From contig LGET01000006.1 of the NCBI GenBank assembly GCA_001507935.1, positions 1-18,599 on the forward strand: a stretch of 18,599 nucleotides of DNA. The letters are read 5' to 3'. The notes beneath the pieces were generated by a model. The model was not told where the DNA came from. It did no database searches and saw nothing but the letters and a program-made list of their open reading frames with translations. The stretch's first letter is position 1. The number at the start of each line of letters is the position of its first letter. Source of the DNA: Thermococcales archaeon 44_46 (lineage in GTDB: Archaea > Methanobacteriota_B > Thermococci > Thermococcales > Thermococcaceae). Shown piece after piece: positions 1 through 10,040 of this stretch. The translations under genes were made by a program, and so were the position numbers.

Positions 1-1
1 C

Positions 2-1759
2 GCTTGGATAAAATCATATGAAAAAACCATTTACCTCAGAATTGAATCTCCGCTGAAAAAATTGGAAAGCAAGACTATAAATGAAGGAGAAACTTATCAA
101 TTGCCCTCTTGGTTGCCAGAGATTAAAATAAAAGTAGTGGAGGCATATGATGACAGCGCCAAGTTCGAGATAATCCTCCCTTATGAGAGCATTACCCAGA
201 CTATCGCAGAGGGCAAGGGATATGGTGTCCCCTATAAACTCACTGAGATTTCAGGAAAAACAATATCTTACTACCCATATGTCTACATAGATCTCAAGAG
301 TTCTACAAACAACGGGGATGTTAATTTTGATATATACATTCCGGAGTATGCAACAACTTCACTTCAGGTAAAGAGAGCGCAAGTTAGCGAAGAGACGCCT
401 CAACAAGTAGTTGCTGAGCCTACGGAACTTATCTACAACGATATCCTCTATGTTGGCGAAATATTGGCCTTTAACATCAATCAAACTACCTACAAGTTGA
501 GACTAAATTCTGTTGGATACTACTCAAGCTTCAGTGTCTTTGATAAGGATAACAAACCAATAAAGACGTTTAATGTGAAGGGAGGTTCGGGATATCAATT
601 ATCCCAAGTGCCTATCAGAGTAGAAATACCTCCCAACAGTGTGGAGTTAAGCTACAACCGTACAAAAGTCAGGTTGTATGCTCCTCAAGGTTCTGAGGTT
701 CAACCAATAATTAGGGATGCAGACATAAAGGTTGAATTGAGTGTTAGTACAACCAAGATTCTACTTGATGGTGATGAACTTATAGTCTTTATCAACGTTG
801 AAAATCAAGGGAAAGGCAAGGCGTTTGATGTTAATGTTGTTGCCCCAATACCAAGCGGCTTTGAGCTCAGAAGCGGAATTGGAACCTGGAACCTAAAAAT
901 GCTAGATGCCTTCACAAAAATGCCCGTTGTAGTATACACTTTGAAACCCACCCAGGTAGGGAGTTATAAGCTTGATACAGTAAACGTTCAGTATTACAAT
1001 GAAGCAGGAGAAAAGAAGATCGTAAAATCAAATACTATCAGCCAGATTGTTGTTTATGGCTTACCAGAGCTCTCTTTGAGTGGAGAAGCGTTCAACGGAA
1101 CATGGAGCACCTATGTCCACACACAAGAAAAGACTGCCAAGCTTAAGTTTACAGTATCTGCCGAAGGTAACGATGCAGAATACGAATTTATAAAAAACGC
1201 TACAATTAAACTGCTCCTTCCAGATAGCATTGACGGTGAAACAGAGCTCTTTGTCGGAGACCTTAAGGCAGGGGAAACCAAAACATTAGAGAGTGAATAT
1301 GCACTTTTAAGGCCAGACAATGCGATAATAAGTGCAGTGCTGGTTTACCAAGACCCACTCGGCAATTGGCATGAGGAGAACTTTGGAAACCTTGTAGTAG
1401 TGAACTCACTTCCACCTGCAATAAAGGAAGTCAAGGTCGATTTATCTCCTGAAGAGCTCCCACAATACGTAAACTCAATGTTAGTAAAATTAGATGACGA
1501 GACAAGAGTGCTACTCGCTGAAAAGCTCTATAACATAACAGCCCCTTACATACCGCCAGAAAAGGGTGTCAACTGGTGGTCAATTTTAACAATTCTGTTT
1601 GTTATAGTCTCAGCAGTTCTGGCCTACAACTACATCGACCTCAAATCAAAGTACGAGAAAGTACTTAAAGAGCTTGGAAGGAGAAAGAAAAGGCCTGGAG
1701 GACTTCCAAAGAAAGAGGAAGCATTGAAATCCGAAGAAAAAGCTGCTGAAGAAGCATAA
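2..1759 (+). CDS. S-layer-like surface protein with C-terminal membrane anchor (5' partial)
   Basis: The reading frame is open from base 2 and enters from the left edge, so the TTG at 62 is not a credible start. 585 residues are visible. They are mostly beta-rich, Thr/Asn/Tyr-rich extracytoplasmic sequence. A stretch near visible residues 240-350 (KVELSVST..., then VENQGKGKAFDVNVVAPIPSG) resembles the COG1361 / CARDB-like Ig-fold modules of archaeal envelope proteins. One hydrophobic helix (WWSILTILFVIVSAVLAY) lies about 60 residues from the end. It is followed by a basic, charged, possibly coiled-coil tail (KSKYEKVLKELGRRKKRPGG, then Lys/Glu-rich). The topology is therefore an outside ectodomain with a short cytoplasmic tail. 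The signal peptide, if there is one, is outside the window. No enzymatic motif is seen, so the function is unassigned. A T-rich stretch (about 1766-1775) after the stop may end the transcript, just before the next promoter. Confidence 0.7.
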   Translation, partial: AWIKSYEKTIYLRIESPLKKLESKTINEGETYQLPSWLPEIKIKVVEAYDDSAKFEIILPYESITQTIAEGKGYGVPYKLTEISGKTISYYPYVYIDLKSSTNNGDVNFDIYIPEYATTSLQVKRAQVSEETPQQVVAEPTELIYNDILYVGEILAFNINQTTYKLRLNSVGYYSSFSVFDKDNKPIKTFNVKGGSGYQLSQVPIRVEIPPNSVELSYNRTKVRLYAPQGSEVQPIIRDADIKVELSVSTTKILLDGDELIVFINVENQGKGKAFDVNVVAPIPSGFELRSGIGTWNLKMLDAFTKMPVVVYTLKPTQVGSYKLDTVNVQYYNEAGEKKIVKSNTISQIVVYGLPELSLSGEAFNGTWSTYVHTQEKTAKLKFTVSAEGNDAEYEFIKNATIKLLLPDSIDGETELFVGDLKAGETKTLESEYALLRPDNAIISAVLVYQDPLGNWHEENFGNLVVVNSLPPAIKEVKVDLSPEELPQYVNSMLVKLDDETRVLLAEKLYNITAPYIPPEKGVNWWSILTILFVIVSAVLAYNYIDLKSKYEKVLKELGRRKKRPGGLPKKEEALKSEEKAAEEA

Positions 1760-1779
1760 AGTTTGGTCTTTTCTTAACC

Positions 1780-1788
1780 TTTATATAC
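1780..1788 (+). promoter_or_regulatory. TATA box for the pth2 operon
   Basis: TTTATATAC matches the archaeal box A. Its centre is about 36 bases upstream of the pth2 ATG. Initiation about 25 bases downstream would give a leader of roughly 10 bases holding the GGGTGGG ribosome binding site. Confidence 0.6.
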
Positions 1789-1819
1789 CCTTTTTTATTT
1801 GTTGTTCTTGGGGTGGGAA

Positions 1820-2176
1820 ATGTTCAAGTATAAACAGGTTATGGTAGTCAGATCGGATTTAAAGCTCAGCAAAGGAAAACTAGCGGTGCAAGTAGCACAC
1901 GGAGCTGTTACAGCTGCTTTTAAGGCTTACAAAGAAAAACCGGAGTGGTTTAAAGCTTGGTTCAACGAGGGCCAGAAAAAAGTCGTCGTAAAAGTGGAAA
2001 GCGAAAAAGAGCTTTTTGAGCTAAAGGCCCAAGCAGAGAAGCTTGGTCTTCCGACGGCATTGATAAGGGATGCGGGCTTAACAGAAATTCCCCCGGGAAC
2101 GATAACGTGCCTGGCAATTGGTCCAGCACCTGAAGAGATGGTTGATAAAGTTACCGGAAACTTAAAACTTATGTGA
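1820..2176 (+). CDS. pth2: Peptidyl-tRNA hydrolase, archaeal/eukaryotic type (Pth2)
   Basis: Pth2 cleaves the ester bond of peptidyl-tRNA released from stalled ribosomes and so recycles tRNA. The 118-residue length is normal for archaeal Pth2. Family signatures are visible: [15 protein letters not shown] at about 16-30 (conserved SKGK and the AxQxxHA-like helix), [13 protein letters not shown] at about 82-94 with the conserved Asp, and the closing [12 protein letters not shown] longer frame opens at 1799. The ATG at 1820 is preferred because it directly follows GGGTGGG and gives the usual N-terminus. It is the first gene of a compact operon: truD begins about 9 bases after its stop, and both products act on tRNA. 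Confidence 0.93.
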   Translation: MFKYKQVMVVRSDLKLSKGKLAVQVAHGAVTAAFKAYKEKPEWFKAWFNEGQKKVVVKVESEKELFELKAQAEKLGLPTALIRDAGLTEIPPGTITCLAIGPAPEEMVDKVTGNLKLM

Positions 2177-2185
2177 GTGATGAAA

Positions 2186-3454
2186 ATGGACTATAAGGAA
2201 TTTTTTGCTCAGTTCAAGTATTTGAGTTCATCTCCCGGGATAGGGGGGAAAATTAAAACTTATCCAGAGGATTTTATAGTGAAAGAAAAAGTCCCAAAGA
2301 GCATTTTCAAAGGGAGAGAGTGCTTGATATACCTTCTCAAAAAACGGAACTGGGAAACAATGGCTGCCGTGAATGAGATAGCAAAGAGGATTGGTATCGA
2401 CTATAAGCAGATTGGGTTTGCCGGCACTAAGGATAGGCATGCGGTAACTTACCAGTACATCAGCATATGCTCTGACAATCTGGAGGAAGTTAAGGAACGA
2501 GCTGAATCCTTAAATATTCAGGACATCTCCCTAAGACTTGTAGGGTATGGAAAGCCCCTGAAGCTTGGCATGCTTGTTGGGAACCACTTTAAAATAACCG
2601 TGAGAGATGTTGGAGATCCAGAAAAAGCTTTGGAACGAACGAAGGAAATTTTAGCAGAGCTCAAGTCCAAAGGCGGCTTCCCAAACTACTTTGGATACCA
2701 GCGTTTTGGTGAGAGAAGGGTAATAAACCACGAAGTGGGGAAGCTTCTTTTAAAGGGACAGTTTGAAGAGGCAGCGTTTAAGTTTTTAGGGGAGTATACA
2801 GGAGATATGATGGGAGATGAAGCTAGGAAGAACTTTTTGGAAAGCGGGGATGTTGAAAAGGCATTAGAAGAGTTTCCCAACTTTTTGAGGTATGAGAGGG
2901 CTATGCTCTACAGGTATAAGGAAACAAAAAGCTGGAAAAAAGCCTTTGCAGTTCTTCCAAGGCCAATAGTGAGGATATTTATCCACTCCTACCAGTCCTA
3001 TCTCTTCAACAAAGTTCTTTCAAGAAGAATCGAGGAAGGATTGCCCCTTAATGAAGCACTTCCCGGTGATATTGTCTGTCAGGTAAAAAGAGGGCTTCCC
3101 ATAAGAAGCAAAACGTTCAAAGTTACCGAGAGAACCATTCGCTTTGTAAATGAAAAGATAAAACAAGGAGAAGCAATGGTCACAGGGCCTGTTTTTGGAT
3201 TTGCCTCACGACTTGCCGATGGGGAAATGGGCAGAATCGAACGAGAAGTTCTGGAGGAAGAAGGAATAACCTTAGAAGAGTTCAAGATGAAACACCTTAA
3301 GATATTGGCAGAGCCCGGAGGAAGGAGGGAGCTTTTAATAAAACCCAAGATGTTCAGGTACAGAACGTTTGAGGAGGGGCTTATATTCCGATTCTTCCTG
3401 CCCAAGGGCGTTTACGCTACGAGCGTGATGAGAGAAATTATGAAGGATCATTGA
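2186..3454 (+). CDS. truD: tRNA pseudouridine(13) synthase TruD
   Basis: TruD isomerises U13 in the tRNA D-arm to pseudouridine. The 422-residue protein carries the TruD signature [14 protein letters not shown], whose Asp (about residue 83) is the expected catalytic residue, and NYFGYQRFG (about 167-175). An insertion domain sits between these and the C-terminal part, as is usual for the family. Archaeal members of about 420 residues are longer than E. coli TruD. Three in-frame starts lie together: GTG 2177, ATG 2180 and ATG 2186. GTGAT at 2177-2181 sits four bases before ATG 2186 like a ribosome binding site, so that start is chosen; the alternatives add two or three residues. It lies between pth2 and a HAD phosphatase with almost no spacers. 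Confidence 0.93.
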   Translation: MDYKEFFAQFKYLSSSPGIGGKIKTYPEDFIVKEKVPKSIFKGRECLIYLLKKRNWETMAAVNEIAKRIGIDYKQIGFAGTKDRHAVTYQYISICSDNLEEVKERAESLNIQDISLRLVGYGKPLKLGMLVGNHFKITVRDVGDPEKALERTKEILAELKSKGGFPNYFGYQRFGERRVINHEVGKLLLKGQFEEAAFKFLGEYTGDMMGDEARKNFLESGDVEKALEEFPNFLRYERAMLYRYKETKSWKKAFAVLPRPIVRIFIHSYQSYLFNKVLSRRIEEGLPLNEALPGDIVCQVKRGLPIRSKTFKVTERTIRFVNEKIKQGEAMVTGPVFGFASRLADGEMGRIEREVLEEEGITLEEFKMKHLKILAEPGGRRELLIKPKMFRYRTFEEGLIFRFFLPKGVYATSVMREIMKDH

Positions 3455-3464
3455 GGGGATGAAG

Positions 3465-4163
3465 ATGATAAGGGCAATATCGGTGGATATTGATGGGACT
3501 ATAACTTACCCCGATAGGAGGCTCCACGAGAAGGCATTGGAAGCCATTAGGCTCGCGGAAAGGCTTGGGGTGCCTGTTATGCTTGTTACTGGAAACAGTG
3601 CGTGCTTTGCCTACGCGGCAAGCATCTTAATAGGGACAAGCGGTCCGTTTATTGCGGAGGATGGAGGAGTTATTGGGGATAAGCAAAACAACAGGATTTT
3701 TCTTGGAGATATGGGAGATTCTATGATTCTCTGGAGCGAGCTCAAAAAACGCTATCCTCAAGCGGAGATGAGCGATACAATGAGATTTGGTGAAAGAAGG
3801 GCAGGACTTGTGATAAAAAGAACGGTTCCAGTTGAGGCGGTTAGGGAGATTATAAAGGAACTCGGCTTGAACCTTGTAGCGGTGGACAGTGGATATGCCA
3901 TACACATAAAGCAGCCTCACGTAAACAAAGGCGAAGGGATAAAAAAAGCCTGTGAGCTTTTAGGCATAAGTCCGAAAGAAGTGGCCCACATTGGAGACGG
4001 TGAAAACGATCTCGATGCCTTTAGGGTAGTGGGTTACAGAATTGCCGTGGCTCAAGCTCCAGAGAGTGTTAAAAAAGAAGCGGATTATGTAACAAGCAAG
4101 CCATATGGGGAAGGTGCTGCTGAGGGAATTTTGCATATTTTGGGGAAATTGGGGTATCTCTAA
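3465..4163 (+). CDS. HAD-superfamily phosphatase, archaeal phosphoglycolate phosphatase type
   Basis: The 232-residue protein has the HAD motifs in order: VDIDGTIT (nucleophile Asp8 and acid/base Asp10), VTGN at 41-44, the NKG lysine near 155, and [10 protein letters not shown] at 178-187 (Mg2+ ligands). The C2-type cap between motifs II and III and the length match the archaeal phosphoglycolate phosphatases (e.g. P. horikoshii PH1421 and the Thermoplasma enzyme). Those hydrolyse 2-phosphoglycolate, but HAD specificity is hard to read from sequence. ATG 3459 is also in frame. ATG 3465 is preferred because GAGGGGAT ends four bases before it. This is the last gene of the pth2-truD operon, and its TAA overlaps the stop codon of convergent pyrF. 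Confidence 0.85.
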   Translation: MIRAISVDIDGTITYPDRRLHEKALEAIRLAERLGVPVMLVTGNSACFAYAASILIGTSGPFIAEDGGVIGDKQNNRIFLGDMGDSMILWSELKKRYPQAEMSDTMRFGERRAGLVIKRTVPVEAVREIIKELGLNLVAVDSGYAIHIKQPHVNKGEGIKKACELLGISPKEVAHIGDGENDLDAFRVVGYRIAVAQAPESVKKEADYVTSKPYGEGAAEGILHILGKLGYL

Positions 4164-4909
4164 TCGAAATACTGCCTTGCCAGCAGCTCTCTGAACTCCG
4201 CTGCTTTCTTTCTCACGTTCTCTGCAAATATGATGGCTCTTGAAACGTTAACCACGACATCTCTTCTCTTCAGTTCTTTGAGAACTTCTGGATCTCCTCC
4301 CTGTGCTCCAATACCGGGAATCAGCCATGAAAGATCTCCACTCGCATTAGAAATTTTGCTTATATGGTCTTTTCTTGTTGCACCCACCACTATGCCAACC
4401 CTTTCTGGATAGCTTTTTTCAAGCTCTTTTGCAAGTTCGAGAACTCTTGGATAGACGTGGAGCTCTACATCCCCTATCGATTCGTTGCTAGTCAAGAGCA
4501 GAATAAAAGCATGTCCCTTCTCCAAAAACGGTATTATGGCGTCTCTCCCCATGTATGGATTGACGGTTACTGAATCAACACCCAGTCTATCGAAATAGGC
4601 TTTAGCATAAGCCCTTGCAGTGTTCCCGATATCGCCTCTTTTGGCGTCCAGTATTACTGGCAGGTTTGTCTCGTTTTTTATGAGCTCTATTGTCTCTTCA
4701 AGTGCCATGTATCCCTCCCATCCGAGCTTTTCGTAGAATGCAATGTTTATCTTGTACCCGCATACCAAGTCAGCCGTTTCTTTTATAATGTGTTCGTTGA
4801 ACTCCACCACACTTTTAGACCCCTTGATTTTTCCGGGGTCGCTGTCAAGACCAACTACCAAAATTGACGAGTTCTTGTCCCTCGCTTTTCTATACTTCTT
4901 AATAAACAT
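4160..4909 (-). CDS. pyrF: Orotidine 5'-phosphate decarboxylase, type 2 (PyrF)
   Basis: It catalyses the last step of UMP synthesis, OMP to UMP plus CO2. The 249-residue protein has the invariant DAKRGD catalytic cluster at 88-93 and a conserved Lys in GYKIN at about 53. The surrounding sequence is that of the second PyrF subfamily, known from mycobacteria and other bacteria: LDSDP near the N-terminus, [44 protein letters not shown] and IPGIGAQGG. This differs from the roughly 210-residue type 1 enzyme usual in archaea. The ATG overlaps the pyrD stop (TGATG), with GGGGTGG upstream as ribosome binding site. It is the last gene of the pyr operon. Confidence 0.92.
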   Translation of the reverse strand: MFIKKYRKARDKNSSILVVGLDSDPGKIKGSKSVVEFNEHIIKETADLVCGYKINIAFYEKLGWEGYMALEETIELIKNETNLPVILDAKRGDIGNTARAYAKAYFDRLGVDSVTVNPYMGRDAIIPFLEKGHAFILLLTSNESIGDVELHVYPRVLELAKELEKSYPERVGIVVGATRKDHISKISNASGDLSWLIPGIGAQGGDPEVLKELKRRDVVVNVSRAIIFAENVRKKAAEFRELLARQYFD

Positions 4910-5829
4910 CAGAATCCACCCCTGTGGGCTATTCCGATGATGTCTTCAAACTTCTCAACTCCTTTTTGCCTCAGAAAGCTTTCAATGCCCTGCAAAATTT
5001 CAAGTGGGGCTTGGGGATTTACCATAATGGCCGTCCCTATTCCTACAAGAGATGCGCCGGCCATTGCATATTCCAAAGCGTCCTGCCAGTTCATGACTCC
5101 ACCGATCCCTATGATCGGAATCTCTAAGGCTTCAGCCACTCTGAAGACTCTCGCAAGAGTAATAGGCTTTATCGAAGGACCGCTTAAGCCACCAGTTTTG
5201 AGTTTGAGGACAGGTAGTCCGGTTTCAATGTTTATCCTCATAGCTTCTATGGTGTTCCCGAGGCTCAGAGCATCGGCACCAGCATTTACTGCTTTCTTTG
5301 CTACCTTCACTATATCCGTAACGTCGGGGGCTAGCTTGGCTATTATTGGCTTATCCGTCGATTCTCTTACGGCCTTTATCGCTTCCTGAGTAAGTTCCTC
5401 ATCTTTGGCCCAGATTTTCTTTCCTTCCACGTTGGGGCATGAGAGGTCCAGCTCGATGGCCTTGATATCCTTAATTTTGTCCATTTTCTCTCCCAGGATT
5501 TTCCATTCCTCTATGGTGAACCCGGCGATGCTTCCGATTTTTATTGTTCTAATCTCCTTAAGTTTGGGAGCGATGATGTTTACAAACTCCTCGATGCCGG
5601 GATTTTGCAGGCCTATGGAATTTATTATCCCGCCGTGGGTATCGACAAGCCTTGGAGGGGCGTTTCCCTCTCTTGGGTTGAGAGTGACAGTCTTCAGTGT
5701 TATTGCACCTACTTTCGAGATATCCAAATACTGCTGGAGCTCAAAGCCAAACCCTGCCGGCCCAGAAGCAAGCACAAGTGGATTTTTGAACTTTAACCCT
5801 AGTACCTCGACGCTCAAATCCACTCCCAT
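4909..5829 (-). CDS. pyrD: Dihydroorotate dehydrogenase, class 1B catalytic subunit (PyrD)
   Basis: It oxidises dihydroorotate to orotate on FMN. The 306-residue protein shows the class 1 active site ELDLSCPN with Cys131 as the base; class 2 enzymes use Ser. It also has NSIGLQNPG at 70-78 for substrate binding, and GIGGVMNW and GIGTA for FMN phosphate binding. With PyrK encoded directly upstream it should form the NAD+-reducing class 1B heterotetramer. The start lies inside pyrK, overlapping it by 16 bases. GGAGGAG about five bases before the ATG supports this start. The protein is cytosolic, with no membrane segment. Confidence 0.95.
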   Translation of the reverse strand: MGVDLSVEVLGLKFKNPLVLASGPAGFGFELQQYLDISKVGAITLKTVTLNPREGNAPPRLVDTHGGIINSIGLQNPGIEEFVNIIAPKLKEIRTIKIGSIAGFTIEEWKILGEKMDKIKDIKAIELDLSCPNVEGKKIWAKDEELTQEAIKAVRESTDKPIIAKLAPDVTDIVKVAKKAVNAGADALSLGNTIEAMRINIETGLPVLKLKTGGLSGPSIKPITLARVFRVAEALEIPIIGIGGVMNWQDALEYAMAGASLVGIGTAIMVNPQAPLEILQGIESFLRQKGVEKFEDIIGIAHRGGF

Positions 5830-6515
5830 TGTATCTCCTCCTTTCTAAAGAGTGGCCCGTCCTTGCATACCATCTTAATGCCCTCTTTTGTTTTTACGGC
5901 GCAGCTTTTGCATGTTCCGATTCCACACCCCATTACGCTCTCAAGGGAGACGTACGAACCGGGCGGGAGGGTCTTCAGCATAGGGATTGGGCCACAGGCC
6001 AGGACTCCTAACCCTTCTGAATAAACTTCCCTCAGCACATCAACGACGGTTTTTCCACTTTCTTCTTCTATTACAAGGGATGACTGCTCTTCAAAGAGCT
6101 CCCTTATGTATCTTCCCTTGAACCCGTAGAGCTTTTTATAAACGAGCTCTGGATAAAGCTCTGAAAAGAAGTTTAGAGGGGCTACCCCACTTCCGCCCCC
6201 AATCAGGATGTACTTTTTGTCTCTATCGATTTTCTTGATGTAAGGTATCCCATAGGGCCCCCTTACGTAAAATACCTCCCCTATGGGGCTGGAGAATACC
6301 TTTCCAGTCAGCCGTCCAACGCGCTTTATGAACAGTGTGAGTTTTCTGTTTTTGTAGGAGTATATAGAGAAAGGTTTTGCAAGGATTGGCTCATCGGGGG
6401 ATTTCAGCATTACAAACTGCCCGGCATCTGGGTCTTTTAGCTTCTCTTTCAGCTTAAACTTAAAGAGCCCATAATCTTTTGCTGTTCTCTTTTCTATAAG
6501 CTCAGCTTCAATCAA
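5814..6515 (-). CDS. pyrK: Dihydroorotate dehydrogenase electron-transfer subunit (PyrK)
   Basis: The iron-sulfur flavoprotein partner of PyrD passes electrons from FMN through FAD and [2Fe-2S] to NAD+. The 233-residue protein has a ferredoxin-reductase-like FAD motif KPFSIYS at 47-53, with Lys in place of the usual Arg of RPxS. A nucleotide-binding GGGSGVAPL lies at 106-114 and LACGP at 172-176. The [2Fe-2S] ligands are Cys197, Cys202, Cys205 and Cys217, spaced CxxxxCxxC(11)C. Translation appears to begin at TTG: GGAGGGAT lies four bases before it, and the TTG overlaps the pyrC stop as TTGA. No ATG is available before the conserved core, so the rare start codon is credible. Confidence 0.92.
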   Translation of the reverse strand: MIEAELIEKRTAKDYGLFKFKLKEKLKDPDAGQFVMLKSPDEPILAKPFSIYSYKNRKLTLFIKRVGRLTGKVFSSPIGEVFYVRGPYGIPYIKKIDRDKKYILIGGGSGVAPLNFFSELYPELVYKKLYGFKGRYIRELFEEQSSLVIEEESGKTVVDVLREVYSEGLGVLACGPIPMLKTLPPGSYVSLESVMGCGIGTCKSCAVKTKEGIKMVCKDGPLFRKEEIQWEWI

Positions 6516-7768
6516 ACGTTATCCCTCCGATAGACGATTTTGCCTTCCTTAATTGTCATCTCAACTACTCCCGGGAGCTTTCTCCTGAGGAATGGAGTAT
6601 TCTTACCTTTTGAGAACAAGCTTTTTTCTGTGACTCTCCACTCTTTGTCCGGCTCTAGGGTAACTAAGTCCGCCATGTAGCCTTCTCTTATATCTCCTTT
6701 TAGGGGGATGTTAAAGAGATTTGCAGGGCTGTAGGTGACTTTTTCCAGAAGGATCTCAAAGCTTATTTCATGTTTTTCTGCTATCAGCAACAAAGACGAG
6801 AGCAGGGTCTCAATGCCGCTTATTCCGAAGGGAGCTTTTTCAATGTCCACGCTCTTTTCTTCAGGAGAATAAGGAGCGTGATCGGTGACTATTATATCGA
6901 TTGTACCATCAAGGAGCCCTCTTATAAGTTCTTCCTGATCCTCTTCTCTTGGCAGGGGTGGGTTGACTTTTTTGAACGGGGAGCGGTCTTTCAGGTCTTC
7001 GTCCTTAAAAAGGAGATGGTGGTGGGTAACTTCAGCAGTCACTGGAATCCCCTGTCTCTTTCCTTCTCTGACTATCTCTACGGAAGCTTTTGTCGAGAGG
7101 TGCTGTATGTGGATATGAGCCCCTGTGTACCTCGCTACCTCTACATCTCTCGCAACGGCGATTGATTCTGCTATGTCAGGAATCCCGCTTATGCTGTAAA
7201 GCCTTGAAAATTTCCCCTCTCTCATGCTGCCTCCTGAGAGCTCTGTTATCTCCGCGTGGTCTAAAATTGGCCGGTTTACTTTTTTTGCACGTTTTGCAGC
7301 GTTCAAGAATACCTTAAAGCTTTGAGGTGTTGTCCCATCGTCGCTAAAGCCCACAACATGTTCGGCAAGTTTCTCAAAGTCCGTGAGCTCTCTTCCATTT
7401 CTGCCTTTTGTGATTGCCCCTACGGGAAGTGTATCAATGAGTCCTATTTTCTTCGCCTTTTCTTTTACGTATTCTATTACTTCAACACTGTCCATGGAAG
7501 GATTTGTGTTTGGCATGAGGGCAACAGTAGTAACACCTCCGTGAACTGCCGCTCTTGACCCGCTCTCTATTGTTTCTCTGTGCTCATATCCCGGCTCTCG
7601 AAAATGTGCGTGCATGTCTATTAGTCCGGGGATAATAAGTTTGTCTTCTGCATCGATGTCTACCTCTCCCGGTTTCTCCCGCTGAACGCTTCTGATTAGC
7701 CCGTCCTTGACTACTATGTAGCCTTTTCCCTTGAAGCTCTTTGAGAGTATTTCTCCTTTGATAATCAT
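6512..7768 (-). CDS. pyrC: Dihydroorotase, class I (PyrC)
   Basis: This zinc amidohydrolase cyclises carbamoyl-aspartate to dihydroorotate. The 418-residue protein has the metal motif MHAHFREPG (His near 53 and 55) and FSDDG (about 141-145), whose Asp corresponds to the bridging ligand in class I enzymes. It also has LDHAE (about 169-173), HIQH (about 220-223) and the catalytic IVTDHAPY (about 294-301). Three in-frame starts cluster at GTG 7780, ATG 7777 and ATG 7768. GTGAT at 7780-7776 is well placed for ATG 7768, giving MIIKGEIL; starting at ATG 7777 would instead overlap the pyrI stop. No inactive pseudo-DHOase features are seen, because all ligands are present. Confidence 0.93.
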   Translation of the reverse strand: MIIKGEILSKSFKGKGYIVVKDGLIRSVQREKPGEVDIDAEDKLIIPGLIDMHAHFREPGYEHRETIESGSRAAVHGGVTTVALMPNTNPSMDSVEVIEYVKEKAKKIGLIDTLPVGAITKGRNGRELTDFEKLAEHVVGFSDDGTTPQSFKVFLNAAKRAKKVNRPILDHAEITELSGGSMREGKFSRLYSISGIPDIAESIAVARDVEVARYTGAHIHIQHLSTKASVEIVREGKRQGIPVTAEVTHHHLLFKDEDLKDRSPFKKVNPPLPREEDQEELIRGLLDGTIDIIVTDHAPYSPEEKSVDIEKAPFGISGIETLLSSLLLIAEKHEISFEILLEKVTYSPANLFNIPLKGDIREGYMADLVTLEPDKEWRVTEKSLFSKGKNTPFLRRKLPGVVEMTIKEGKIVYRRDNV

Positions 7769-7776
7769 TTTGACCA

Positions 7777-9184
<1,408 letters not shown>

Positions 9185-9224
9185 TTTTTGTTTAATATGT
9201 CTAGGGTAAGAGAAGGTGATTTAC

Positions 9225-9791
9225 ATGGAGATGTTAAAGGAAAAAGGCCAACTAATTGAGATGATATTCAAAGAGAAAGCCATAGAGTTCGGCCACTTCA
9301 TTCTGAGCTCTGGAAAAGAAAGTAACTATTACATAAACATCAAAAAGCTGATAACCAACCCAAAAGCTTTGAAGCTTATTGCTTCCCTTATGAAGTCTAA
9401 GGCGGAAGAGCTGGGCATTGAGTATGCCAAAATAGCCGGGCCGGAACTTGGAGCTGTCCCTATAGCCGTTTCGTTGGCATTGGAGACAGAAAAGCCCCTC
9501 TTAATAGTGCGTAAAGAGAAAAAAAGCTACGGGACAGGGAGGCAGATTGAGGGGGTAGTGGAATCTGGAGACAGGGTTCTCTTAGTTGAAGACGTTACAA
9601 CGACGGGAAATAGCGTTTTAAGAGCTGCAAAAGTCTTAGAGAAAGAAGGGGCTGAAGTGATTGCAATTATGGTGGTGGTCGATAGGGAGGAAGGTGCAAA
9701 GGAAGCCCTATTAAAAGAAGGTTACCAGCTGATACCTCTTGTGACAGTAGGAGAGCTGCTCAAATATAAAGAAAAGCAGGGAAGGGATTAA
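9225..9791 (+). CDS. pyrE: Orotate phosphoribosyltransferase (PyrE)
   Basis: It converts orotate and PRPP to OMP, the substrate of PyrF. The 188-residue protein has [16 protein letters not shown] (about 25-40) and the PRPP-binding motif [10 protein letters not shown] at 119-128. [11 protein letters not shown] at 71-81 and [15 protein letters not shown] near 96-110 are conserved OPRTase segments. The frame opens at GTG 9216. GGTGAT at 9215-9220 is clearly the ribosome binding site for ATG 9225, although ATG 9231 is also possible. It diverges from the pyrB operon, so shared control is likely. Its TAA overlaps the stop of the convergent winged-helix gene. Confidence 0.94.
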   Translation: MEMLKEKGQLIEMIFKEKAIEFGHFILSSGKESNYYINIKKLITNPKALKLIASLMKSKAEELGIEYAKIAGPELGAVPIAVSLALETEKPLLIVRKEKKSYGTGRQIEGVVESGDRVLLVEDVTTTGNSVLRAAKVLEKEGAEVIAIMVVVDREEGAKEALLKEGYQLIPLVTVGELLKYKEKQGRD

Positions 9792-10000
9792 AAATAATCT
9801 TCGATAGTTTTTGCTTTTACCATTATTGTAGCTTTTTTCTCCCCGAAGGATATTTCAACAAGCCCTTCGGACTCTAGATGTTTTAAGGTGTTCAAAAGGT
9901 AAGAAGTGGGGGTTTCGAGCTCTTCGCTCAACTTCTGCAGAGAAATGGCTTTTTTCTTGGTTGCAAGAAGTTTATATACAACATCCTTTCTGACAACCAT
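9788..10000 (-). CDS. Small winged-helix DNA-binding protein
   Basis: The 70-residue protein is almost entirely one winged-helix domain. [22 protein letters not shown] gives helices 1-2, [21 protein letters not shown] a recognition helix followed by the start of the wing, and [13 protein letters not shown] a beta hairpin. The pattern is MarR/ArsR-like, but there is no effector domain and no metal-binding cysteines. I do not recognise a characterised relative. Start candidates are GTG 10003 and ATG 10000; ATG is chosen, with a GGTG eight bases upstream. It is convergent with pyrE and shares a 4-bp stop overlap with it. A role in regulating the pyr genes is possible by position only. Confidence 0.72.
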   Translation of the reverse strand: MVVRKDVVYKLLATKKKAISLQKLSEELETPTSYLLNTLKHLESEGLVEISFGEKKATIMVKAKTIEDYF

Positions 10001-10040
10001 CACGAAAACACCATTAATATTACTCTCTCATCCCTAATAA

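Noticed and set aside
62..64. TTG as true start of the surface protein
   Set aside because: The same frame is open to the window edge, with protein-like sequence upstream and no signal peptide at the TTG.
2177..2183. GTGATGA as a C box of another guide RNA at the truD start
   Set aside because: No CTGA box at suitable distance; it is explained as the ribosome binding site and start region.
4937..5848. Open frames of 150 and 147 codons on the + strand opposite pyrD
   Set aside because: They are antisense to a gene with full DHOD motifs, have Ser/Pro-rich shadow composition and lack ribosome binding sites.
6770..7558. Several + strand frames of 75-131 codons opposite pyrC
   Set aside because: They overlap each other and lie antisense to a clear dihydroorotase; no start signals or recognisable domains.
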